Below are positions 21,524 to 32,196 of a stretch of DNA of 64,000 bases, piece by piece. Each line of letters starts with the position of its first letter. Positions within the stretch are counted from its first letter, which is position 1. Where the stretch lies: assembly GCF_009870125.1 (NCBI RefSeq), contig NC_046683.1, forward strand, positions 35,727,869-35,791,868, read 5' to 3'. A program made the translations under genes and the position numbers. The notes beneath the pieces were generated by a model. The model had not been told where the DNA came from and ran no database searches. It saw only the letters and a list, made by a program, of their open reading frames with translations. The stretch comes from Drosophila pseudoobscura. Lineage: Eukaryota; Arthropoda; Insecta; Diptera; Drosophilidae.

Positions 21524-23126
21524 TCAACCATCGCTCAAGTCGACGGCAAACCGGCGTGCAAGGGGTATAGGGGGTGATGACATGGCTGGATCGGGATTTG
21601 ATGGCCTTGGTTTCCATAGTTGATATTTCTCCCGGAAAATGAAGGCAATGATCAATAGAATTAATATTGCTAGGGTTGTGTAAGCAGCGAGTTTATGGTG
21701 CTGCACGGTGGTGAGATGGTGTGGCAGCTCGTGATGATTGATGGTTGATAGTTGCTGGCGTAGATCATCAATTTCTTGAAGAAAGTCTGATGTCTGGTTC
21801 TTCAGTTGCCACATTGGTGGCGAGGGTGATGTCTCCGGTGGGCTCACGTCACCAAACCGAGTGTAAGTCGATTTTACTTCGCTGATTCTGGTTCTGTAGG
21901 TGCTGATGCTTACTTCAGTATTGCGAGCAGTGCAACCAGGGGACATGGAGAGTAGACCAGTTCCTTCCTGTTTTATGGTTGACGGAACTCCGTTGCATAC
22001 TGCTTGAAGTTTAGTTGTAGAATGCGTTGCGAAGATCCATTTATTTGTATGCTGAGTTTTTAGCCAAACCGTGTCAGCCTTTGTGTGTGTGTGTCAAATA
22101 GACTCCAACTTGTTGAATCCCAAAACGGAATTGGGATGATGCTGAAAACTTCGAGCTGAGCTGTTGAAACCAGCGGTAGCGTCAACTTGAAGATGACGTG
22201 TTTTGCAGTCGGGGTTCCTTCGGCTCGCATGTTTCTGTATAGTTGAATCACCTCATTCGTTGTAACCGGCAGCATTTGATCTTGTGGCAAATGATCCCGT
22301 ATCTGGTCTAGTTACTAGTTGCTCGGGAGACACCAGTGTGGAGCTTATTCTCCGATGATGAATACCGATTAGGACATCAGATATGTCGGACTGCATTCGT
22401 TGGAGAGTTGTTGTGAGCAGGGTTAATTGTGCTATTAGTCCTAAGTACGCATGAGTCTTCTCGGTTGATAGTCGCCATATGCTGTTCCAAAATTTTTAGG
22501 CGATTATCAGTTGTTACTTTGTCTTTCCTGACTACGTTTATTGTCGCGTCGACAATTGATGTTTGGTTTTGGAGCAGATGTAGTAGAAAGTCTTCATTGG
22601 TTTTCACTTTCTCAATTACTTGAATCATCTCTTCTGCGTATTTTGCGTCGAGAACACCAAAAAGACTGTTTGCTATATTTCCTATGATGTCCAGCGGCGA
22701 TCTGCGTTTTCGAGAGGTTTTCATTAAAACGCTTCCTGCTTGTAGCTCGTTATGCACATTTTGAAAGTGTTGAACTATGGAGTTACATGCCGGAAAATTT
22801 TTTAATTCAGGGCACATGTATCGTAACTCTTAAATTCCAGCAGACATTAGTTGTATATCCTTCCAATATGGGACCAAGTCATAGTATACGATCATGGTCC
22901 ACTCAGACGTTGCTATTCTTAATGTTCCAAGTTTCTCATAGAATATTCCAGGCTTGTTTGCGAATTGTGTCACATTTATTGACTGTGACAATGCTAATGG
23001 AAGCTTGAGCAACAGCACCATTAATGTTGATGTTAATGTAGGTGACAATTTTGTTGTTCGCTGTGTGGGTGGCTCATCAATCTCCGTGGTGTCACTGATC
23101 ACCTTGTGGGAACGTTCGACTGCCAC
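21524..23126 (-). pseudogene. env: env-like (insect F-type fusion glycoprotein) gene, left unit, broken
   Basis: It lies between integrase and the 3' LTR, the position of env in insect endogenous retroviruses and in roo. Visible on the minus strand: a hydrophobic segment after about 30 residues (near 23030, possible signal peptide), a basic furin-type site RKRR at 22701-22712 followed by a hydrophobic fusion-peptide-like stretch, heptad-like sequence, and a C-terminal membrane anchor (LILLIIAFIF, near 21650) with a short tail. It resembles baculovirus-F/errantivirus-type Env. Breaks are an in-frame stop at about 22827-22829, a stop at 22377, a frame change before 22290 and a gap between 22060 and 21946. 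It is non-functional, and the same breaks occur in the right unit. Confidence 0.75.
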
Positions 23127-23195
23127 ATCTTCTGGAAAGAGCGGCGCTAGACGAGTGATCGGGCGCTTGTATGCTGTCCAGATGCTGTCTTAACG

Positions 23196-24366
23196 TCAAC
23201 CACTCGTACGTGGTTGTCCTGTCTTAATGTCTGGATATGTATTAATGATGCGACCCATTGGCCACTTCATTACAAGAAGGTTGTTTTCCTTAACCAAAAC
23301 TAATAATCCTTCAGGTACGTTTGGTGAAGCGGTCTTCCATTTATGCCGAGCTTGCAATTCTTGGAGGTATTCTGTAGACCATTGTTTCCAGAATGAATGC
23401 TTTAGGCGCGATACAAATTCCCAGCGCTTGACCAATGTTCTTCCTTGATGATCAGTATTGACGTCAGGAGGCGTTGTTAATGGTTCACCAATCAAGAAGT
23501 GTCCTGGGGTGAGCGCTGTTGTATCAGTGGGATCATTTGACATTGGAGTGATTGGTCGAGAATTGAGAATTGCTTCAATTTCGATTATCACTGTGTTTAG
23601 TTCTTCAAATGTCAATGAGGCTGTGTTGGTGGTTGTTATCAACCGCCAAATGATGGAGCCCTGGGAGGATGAATTTAAGTTCCACTTGTTTTTTGTTGCA
23701 ATGATTCATCATCAGAGCACTTGCCTTTGAGCTGAAAATGGATTCTTCTCTTTCTTTAAGCTGATTGTTTGCACCCACAAAGTTCGTTGCGTTGTCGCAA
23801 TGAATAGTTTGGCACTTCCCACGTGTGTTTAAGAATCGACGCAGGGCGGCCAAGAATGCATCTGTGGTCAGGTCGCTTACCAGCTCCAGGTGTACTGCCT
23901 TTGTGGAAAAGCAGCAGAACACGGCGATGTACGCCTTATCTGGTCTTTTGCCTCGGATCTTATGGTGGATCGAGATTGGTCCACAGTAGTCGACGCCTAC
24001 ATTAAGAAACGGGCGTGCTTGTGTGACTCGTTGTGCTGGGAGATTGCCCATGATCTGGTGCATCAGCTTTGGCCTAGCCTTGGTGCATCTAACACAGCTG
24101 TGGATGATGCTTCTAGCCATTGTCTTGTCATTGATAATCCAATATTGTTGTCTTGCGATTGCCCTTAATGCTTGAGCACCACAATGCATGTTCTCCTCAT
24201 GTAGCTCCCGCAAAATCATTTTGACGATTGGGTCATTGTAAGGCAGCAAAACTGGGTGTTTTGCGTTGTATGGAAGTAGAGCTTCTTCAAGTCTACCACC
24301 AACTCGGATGAGCTCATCGTCTCCTAGGAAGGGAGATAACGATATGATCGAGCTCTTTCTATCCAC
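23196..24366 (-). pseudogene. pol: BEL/Pao integrase, left unit, catalytic Glu segment deleted
   Basis: Zinc-binding HHCC region (ENMHCGAQ, CVRCTKARPK) and core with Asp in GVDYCGP and Asp in HCDNATNFVGA. The frame then breaks near 23640, where the expected FGGLWE.(A)VKSAK block holding the third catalytic residue is missing: the sequence passes from about HLAV/FGG straight to TTTNTASLTFEEL. The C-terminal domain (WKQWSTEYLQEL, MKWPMGRI) follows to 23196 with another frame change. Without the Glu it could not carry out strand transfer. The identical lesion is in the right unit at 31472. Confidence 0.85.
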
Positions 24367-26970
24367 AGTCTTATAGCGTTGGAACTGTTTTAACTCTGCT
24401 GTAAACTCGACTTGTTGTATGGTTCGCAGGATTATAGTGCTGGCGTGAGTCAGTTCTTCTGCGCAGAGCGTCGTGGTGTCGTCGCTATGTTGGTTTTGTA
24501 GCAGAAGCGTAACATATATGCCACAATGCGTTGCAGTTTGTGAAACGAGTTGCTATGTCTGCAAGTATATAATTCATCCCCAAGTGCGCTGGATGTGATT
24601 GGCAAGCTTACATGTTTAGCTTTTCTCTCAAGATTGCTGGGTTGTATGTTGGGTGCCTTCGTCCAGTTGTCTCGAGATCCGTGCAGGAATAATGGTCCAT
24701 ATAACCACAGATTGTGATCTGCCAGTCTGCTTGCTGCAATTCCTCTCGACATCGGCTGCGTTGTTGGCCGATGACACGTGACGGCATTGTGACTGGTTTA
24801 TTAATGCCTGGATTTTGGCTATTCGATTTGCCACAAAGGTATGGTATGTTGATGACGATGCGTTTATCCAGGATAACACAACGGTGGAATCACTCCAAAA
24901 CCATCCTTAACCGTATTAATGTCCATATGCAGATCCTGTCGGACTCGGTTTGTGAGCTCGGCACCGAGGACTGCAGCACAAAGTTCTAACCGTGGTAGCG
25001 ATTGTTTGGCTGTCGGCGCCACACGTGATTTCGAACAGAGCAGTCTTACTGACACTTGGTTGTTTTTGTATGTAGCGCGTACATATACAGCTGCGCCAAA
25101 TGCTCGTTCTGATGCATCTACAAACGTATGGAGTTCTTGGGTAACTGGAAATTTAGCATCGTAGATATGCCGGGGAATTTGCATTTTGTTTAATGTTTGT
25201 AAGTCGTCCCGGTATTCTTTCCATTCGATTTGGTGTTGTAATGTTTGAGCTCCCAAAGTTGTTGCATGAAGATTTTTGCCTTTACTACCACCGGTGCAAA
25301 GAGTCCTAGTGGGTCAAAGATTTGGGCCAGTTCGGAACATACCACCCGTTTGGTGATGCGTGTAGCCTGGCTTTTCTGTGTTCGTCCACACAATGTATCC
25401 TTCTTCGGCATCCAGATGAGACCCAGAGTTTTCACGCTGTAGTGCTCTAGTGTCTCTCCTAATTTTACATCGGTTACAATATCCTCTTTGGGGATTCCTT
25501 GGAGCACCACTTGCGCAATTTGAATCCGGACGGTAGCAATATCTTATTTAGTTCTTGTCGAACATGAATTGCCTCTGGAATCGTGTTTGCTCCAGTTAGA
25601 CAGTCGTCAACATAGAAATCGGTTTTTAATGTTGTTGATCCTACTGGTAGTCTGTCTTTGTATTGTAATGCCAAATGATCCAGACATTTCGTTGCGAGGA
25701 ACGGAGCAGCTGTTGTCCCATATGTTACTGTTTTCAGGCGATAGTACCTGATCTCTTCGGATGGATTGTTTTTCCAGACTATCATCTGATGGAATTGATC
25801 CTCCGGATTCATCCACACTTGCCGGTACATCTTTTCTATCTCCGCTTTGAATACGTACTTATGAATTCGAAATCGTAGCAAAATGGACATAAGTTCACTC
25901 TGAACGGTGGGTCCAGCCTGCAAAATGTCGTTCAAAGATTTCCCGCTTGTTGATTTGCATGAGGCATCGAATACTACCCGAAGCTTTGTGGTGCTGCTCT
26001 CAGGTTTGAGTACACAATGATGTGGAATGAAGTAGTGCCTTTTGGGAACTTTTGATGCTGGCACAGTCTTCATATGTCCTAGTCCTTCATACTTTTCCAT
26101 GAAGTCCACATAACTCTTCCAAGTTTCTGTTGAGCTTCGCCGCTCCAACGCTAGGAATCTTTTTGTTGCGGTTTCCAACGACTCCCCCAGGGCTGAAGGG
26201 TGTTCGGAAAATGGGAGCTTTACAATAAAACGGCCGTCTGAAGCTGTCTGAAGATTTTCTATAAAATGAGCTTCGCACCGTGCTTCCACTGGAGTGCGTG
26301 GTTTGTCTTCCGTCTCTAGATTGTCCAGAGTCCAGAATCTTTCCATGAACTCGTTTACTCTCGTTGCACAAATGGGTGAGGAATTGTGAGCAGATTTGAC
26401 TTTTCCTGCCATAATCCATCCCAGTTTCGTGTTTTGTAGCAACGGGCCTCCTGTCCTTAGCTGCTGTTGATCTGGTAGCAGCAGCGAGTAGTAATGCTCG
26501 GATCCGATTAGCATGTCGATTTTGCCTGGCTTATGGAAGTTTGGATCTGCCAGTGAGATCTTGCTTGGTACAATTAAGCTCTCTGTATCGAGTGCCTGAG
26601 CTAGTTGATCAGCTATTATCTGTGATAATACGAAAGCTTACATTCTTTGCGTAAACCCATTGTGAAGGGATTTCAGGAGCACATTTGCTCGTGCTCTGTT
26701 GGTCTTTGATTGACCTCCAATTTCTTCGATCCGTAATGTCGTGTGTTTTAGTTTGAGTGACAACATTGATGCTATTCGTTCAGAGATCAAGTTTATGTGT
26801 GATCCTGAATCTAGCAGTGCTCTGAAATTAGCAACCTGCCCGTTGTTGGCTTCTACTGCCACCTTTGCTGTAGCCAGAAGATTGTAACTATTGTTACTTG
26901 CTGCACCAACCGTCGGGCCTCTTGATTCTGTAGCTGCGCCCGATGCTGTTTCCAAATATAGCATCGTGTT
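24367..26970 (-). pseudogene. pol: BEL/Pao protease, RT and RNase H, left unit
   Basis: Protease LLDSGSHINLISE (26964-26638 frame), then the RT frame 26514-25474 with LRVVFDASCKS, KAEIEKMYRQV and FYVDDCLTG (YVDD at 25603-25614), a frameshift near 25500, and RNase H (TFVDASERAFGAAVYV) with breaks near 24865. In RT motif A the usual catalytic Asp is Glu (GAG at 25840-25842). A private 5 bp deletion at about 24752 splits the RNase H-integrase connection (DV|LSRG). Activity is lost several times over. Confidence 0.85.
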
Positions 26971-26989
26971 GTGCTTCTTGTCACACTTC

Positions 26990-28335
26990 TAAAGCAATTA
27001 ACTCACATTTTTTGTTTTTGTACACAATTTAGTCGTTCTGATGGAGATTTGGACCGAAATTCTTCGCATCCGTAGAGCCAATGGCTTGCTTTCTTGCAGA
27101 ATGTGCATAAGGGTGCTCGCGCTCTCCCTGTGTTTGCTGATGGACATGTCGTGCCTTTTGGCTCTCTCCTTGATGCTGGTGGCTTCTTACTAGTTCCTAG
27201 AACTCGAATTCTTTGCTCCCAGAACTGAAGCATCGTATCCAGCGCCTGAATGTCCTTTGAGCTTCCCAATGATTGCTCATACAACGCCTTATTTGTTACA
27301 TCCAGTTTGTTTCTGATAATGGCAATCAATATCGGATCCCATGTAGATATATTGATGCCCAATCCCTTTAGTGATGCAAGGGATTCTATGGTTGTTATAT
27401 ACAACTCTTTTAATGACTTGGGATCGTCATTAATTGTTTGGTGATTGAGGAAGCGGTTCAGTACCGTGTTTGAAAGCTCTCTGGGATTGTTGTATGCGTC
27501 AACTAGAATTTCCCAAGCGGCTTCATCATTTTCTTCCTTTAGATCGATATGTCGAATCAATCTTTCTGCCCCGCCGGTAACGGTGGTTTTAAGATACCAC
27601 ATCTTTTTCACCGTAGGCATGTTGGTTTCATGCACCATGCATGAGAACATATCGAAGAACTGGGTCCATTTTAATAGATCCACCCCAAACTTTGGGATGC
27701 TGATGCGTGGAAGCTGCACGTGTTTGGTGTGGCTGATTTTGCCAATGCTCTTTGGACCGTACTTTCCAGTGTTGGGTAGGATTCCATATCATATCCTCCT
27801 TCCACTGGGTCCTCGTATCCCTCATGAATTGTGAAGTGGACTTCCTGCGCTTGAGTCCATAGTGATTTTATGGACTCTACTATGGCCTTTTGTCGGCGAC
27901 ATAGTGAAAGCAGTTTGCTGTAATCCTTCGAGGACTGCTGGATCAGACCGCTTTCTTTGGCATCTACTAGAGGATTCTAATGCTTTTCTTTAAAGACGAT
28001 CTGACGGTCCCCACGAGCACCAGACGTCTGTGATAGCTTATCCATGCAATCGGTAAAGAACGTAATGTGTTGCTTACATGTTGTACGTAAGTCTTCACGG
28101 AATTTTACGTATTCATCCGTTTTGTCTGTATCGCGAAGTTTGGAGTCGTTTTTGTTGAAGCGATTCCACGCATTTTCAGTGCTGATATTTTGGCTTGAAA
28201 ATAAGAGGCCGTTTGCTTTCGTTCTTGGGAATCTTTTTTAAAGTTCCGAATGCACCTCGATATTTCCTCACCAATCTCTTGCTGCACATCCATTGCCATT
28301 GTAGCGGCAGCTTCTGCCTCCATATGTGCATCCAT
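26990..28335 (-). pseudogene. gag: BEL/Pao gag, left unit
   Basis: Starts with MDAHMEAEAAATMAMD (28335). The DUF1759-type capsid region occupies 27719-27003 (LPRISIPKFGVDLLKWTQFF, MWYLKTTVTGGAERLI), followed by one zinc-knuckle-like motif CTFCKKASHWLYGC. There are frame breaks between 28105 and 27719. About 57 bp present in the right unit (35706-35762) is missing near 27868. Confidence 0.75.
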
Positions 28336-28729
28336 TCTATCTGTTTGTATTTATTACTTTTTGACCCGTTGGGAGTGTTTTATTTGCTTTGCAGCTGGAT
28401 ACGCTCCGAATAGCAATCGTTGTTGGTCAGAAAGGTAATAGTACAGGTGATGTGTTGGATGGAGGGATTTGTGCTGTTTCCAATTTATGGAACGCACGGA
28501 ACAACAAAAATTGATTACCTTGGTGGTAATCGAATTCTATAGCTGTTTTTCTGTTGGCTGATAACCTGAATATGTCAGATTTTCCAAAGTGATACTTATT
28601 GGTAGGAGATGCTACCGTAAGTGTATGGCCGGATGCCAAATTTTTATTGAAGATATCTTGTTGACTGCTTCAATCTGATGTCCAGATCGAATCCTTTCAC
28701 TGTAGCTTGTCTGACAGGTTGAAAGGATG

Positions 28730-28748
28730 ACCACGGTCGGGGGTCACC
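28730..28748 (-). other. Primer binding site, left unit of BEL array
   Basis: The minus strand reads TGGTGACCCCCGACCGTGG, three bases inside the LTR. The first ten bases match the tRNA-Trp-type site at 188-207 and the rest diverges, so the primer tRNA is uncertain. The right unit has the matching site at 36596-36614. Confidence 0.45.
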
Positions 28749-28751
28749 AAA

Positions 28752-29329
28752 TGTTAATGTGTGTATGTGTGTGTGTAGGAAGCTGGGTTGCATACGGTAC
28801 ATAAACCGTCTACAGTTTGGTCGTCGCAACTAGAACTTGAACCAGTTGGACTGCGGAGTGGGTATCGTACGGTGCGCAAGTGAGGATCTGAAGACACAGC
28901 GACAGCCTCTGTTGATTGCGATGGAAGATGAGTGACAGGCAGCTATGGTACTGTTTCTGATACTGATTTTAGTGAACAAATGCATCTCCTTATATAGCTA
29001 GCAGTGGTATTCTTATTCTATGGGAAGGAACGCACAGGCTCCTTGTGAGTGTATTTTTAGATTGGGTACACTTGCTCTGTGCGGGGGTTACATTTCAGTG
29101 CATTTACTTAGGTACTTGGCAGCAATAAAGTAGATTGTTTATTGCTGGATCCCTTTTGGTGGTTTCGGGTTTACAAGTGCTATTGTCTATTTTTAGTTGC
29201 TAATGTATTTTTCGTGTCGTCATATTCATTCACATGAAGTGACATGGACAATTTTATTTATGTGTATTTGTGTATGAGATTGAACTGTATATTCCTAATA
29301 TTCATTAAATACATGTCTGTGGCTGAACA
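28752..29329 (-). repeat. Middle LTR shared by both units of the BEL array
   Basis: 578 bp. It serves as 5' LTR of the left unit and 3' LTR of the right unit and differs from the left LTR at only a few positions. Confidence 0.92.
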
Positions 29330-29353
29330 TTCTCCCGGTCGTTGAACTGGTGT

Positions 29354-30956
29354 TCAACCATCGCTCAAGTCGACGGCAAACCGGCGTGCAAGGGGTATAG
29401 GGGGTGATGACATGGCTGGATCGGGATTTGATGGCCTTGGTTTCCATAGTTGATATTTCTCCCGGAAAATGAAGGCAATGATCAATAGAATTAATATTGC
29501 TAGGGTTGTGTAAGCAGCGAGTTTATGGTGCTGCACGGTGGTGAGATGGTGTGGCAGCTCGTGATGATTGATGGTTGATAGTTGCTGGCGTAGATCATCA
29601 ATTTCTTGAAGAAAGTCTGATGTCTGGTTCTTCAGTGGCCACATTGGTGGCGAGGGTGATGTCTCCGGTGGGCTCACGTCACCAAACCGAGTGTAAGTCG
29701 ATTTTACTTCGCTGATTCTGGTGCTGTAGGTGCTGATGCTTACTTCAGTATTGCGAGCAGTGCAACCAGGGGACATGGAGAGTAGACCAGTTCCTTCCTG
29801 TGTTATGGTTGACGGAACTCCGTTGCATACTGCTTGAAGTTTAGTTGTAGAATGCGTTGCGAAGATCCATTTATTTGTATGCTGAGTTTTTAGCCAAACC
29901 GTGTCAGCCTTTGTGTGTGTGTGTCAAATAGACTCCAACTTGTTGAATCCCAAAACGGAATTGGGATGATGCTGAAAACTTCGAGCTGAGCTGTTGAAAC
30001 CAGCGGTAGCGTCAACTTGAAGATGACGTGTTTTGCAGTCGGGGTTCCTTCGGCTCGCATGTTTCTGTATAGTTGAATCACCTCATTCGTTGTAACCGGC
30101 AGCATTTGATCTTGTGGCAAATGATCCCGTATCTGGTCTAGTTACTAGTTGCTCGGGAGACACCAGTGTGGAGCTTATTCTCCGATGATGAATACCGATT
30201 AGGACATCAGATATGTCGGACTGCATTCGTTGGAGAGTTGTTGTGAGCAGGGTTAATTGTGCTATTAGTCCTAAGTACGCATGAGTCTTCTCGGTTGATA
30301 GTCGCCATATGCTGTTCCAAAATTTTTAGGCGATTATCAGTTGTTACTTTGTCTTTCCTGACTACGTTTATTGTCGCGTCGACAATTGATGTTTGGTTTT
30401 GGAGCAGATGTAGTAGAAAGTCTTCATTGGTTTTCACTTTCTCAATTACTTGAATCATCTCTTCTGCGTATTTTGCGTCGAGAACACCAAAAAGACTGTT
30501 TGCTATATTTCCTATGATGTCCAGCGGCGATCTGCGTTTTCGAGAGGTTTTCATTAAAACGCTTCCTGCTTGTAGCTCGTTATGCACATTTTGAAAGTGT
30601 TGAACTATGGAGTTACATGCCGGAAAATTTTTTAATTCAGGGCACATGTATCGTAACTCTTAAATTCCAGCAGACATTAGTTGTATATCCTTCCAATATG
30701 GGACCAAGTCATAGTATACGATCATGGTCCACTCAGACGTTGCTATTCTTAATGTTCCAAGTTTCTCATAGAATATTCCAGGCTTGTTTGCGAATTGTGT
30801 CACATTTATTGACTGTGACAATGCTAATGGAAGCATGAACAACAGCACCATTAATGTTGATGTTAATGTAGGTGACAATTTTGTTGTTCGCTGTGTGGGT
30901 GGCTCATCAATCTCCGTGGTGTCACTGATCACCTTGTGGGAACGTTTGACTGCCAC
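29354..30956 (-). pseudogene. env: env-like gene, right unit, broken identically
   Basis: Same layout as 21524-23126: hydrophobic N-terminal segment, RKRR cleavage-type motif (30531-30542), fusion-peptide-like stretch and C-terminal membrane anchor near 29480. It carries the same in-frame stop at about 30657-30659, the same stop at 30207 and the same frame changes as the left unit. A few substitutions distinguish the two. Confidence 0.75.
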
Positions 30957-31025
30957 ATCTTCTGGAAAGAGCGGCGCTAGACGAGTGATCGGGCGCTTGT
31001 ATGCTGTCCAGATGCTGTCTTAACG

Positions 31026-32196
31026 TCAACCACTCGTACGTGGTTGTCCTGTCTTAATGTCTGGATATGTATTAATGATGCGACCCATTGGCCACTTCAT
31101 TACAGGAAGGTTGTTTTCCTTAACCAAAACTAATAATCCTTCAGGTACGTTTGGTGAAGCGGTCTTCCATTTATGCCGAGCTTGCAATTCTTGGAGGTAT
31201 TCTGTAGACCATTGTTTCCAGAATGAATGCTTTAGGCGCGATACCAATTCCCAGCGCTTGACCAATGTTCTTCCTTGATGATCAGTATTGACGTCAGGAG
31301 GCGTTGTTAATGGTTCACCAATCAAGAAGTGTCCTGGGGTGAGCGCTGTTGTATCAGTGGGATCATTTGACATTGGAGTGATTGGTCGAGAATTGAGAAT
31401 TGCTTCAATTTCGATTATCACTGTGTTTAGTTCTTCAAATGTCAATGAGGCTGTGTTGGTGGTTGTTATCAACCGCCAAATGATGGAGCCCTGGGAGGAT
31501 GAATTTAAGTTCCACTTGTTTTTTGTTGCAATGATTCATCATCAGAGCACTTGCCTTTGAGCTGAAAATGGATTCTTCTCTTTCTTTAAGCTGATTGTTT
31601 GCACCCACAAAGTTCGTTGCGTTGTCGCAATGAATAGTTTGGCACTTCCCACGTGTGTTTAAGAATCGACGCAGGGCGGCCAAGAATGCATCTGTGGTCA
31701 GGTCGCTTACCAGCTCCAGGTGTACTGCCTTTGTGGAAAAGCAGCAGAACACGGCGATGTACGCCTTATCTGGTCTTTTGCCTCGGATCTTATGGTGGAT
31801 CGAGATTGGTCCACAGTAGTCGACGCCTACATTAAGAAACGGGCGTGCTTGTGTGACTCGTTGTGCTGGGAGATTGCCCATGATCTGGTGCATCAGCTTT
31901 GGCCTAGCCTTGGTGCATCTAACACAGCTGTGGATGATGCTTCTAGCCATTGTCTTGTCATTGATAATCCAATATTGTTGTCTTGCGATTGCCCTTAATG
32001 CTTGAGCACCACAATGCATGTTCTCCTCATGTAGCTCCCGCAAAATCATTTTGACGATTGGGTCATTGTAAGGCAGCAAAACTGGGTGTTTTGCGTTGTA
32101 TGGAAGTAGAGCTTCTTCAAGTCTACCACCAACTCGGATGAGCTCATCGTCTCCTAGGAAGGGAGATAACGATATGATCGAGCTCTTTCTATCCAC
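31026..32196 (-). pseudogene. pol: BEL/Pao integrase, right unit, catalytic Glu segment deleted
   Basis: Nearly identical to 23196-24366, including the break near 31470 that removes the FGGLWE-type block with the third catalytic residue. The first two Asp motifs are present (GVDYCGP, HCDNATNFVGA). Confidence 0.85.

Noticed and set aside
27445..27834. Plus-strand open frame of 129 codons opposite gag
   Set aside because: Antisense shadow of the BEL gag; duplicated at 35280-35669 for the same reason, without protein-like motifs.
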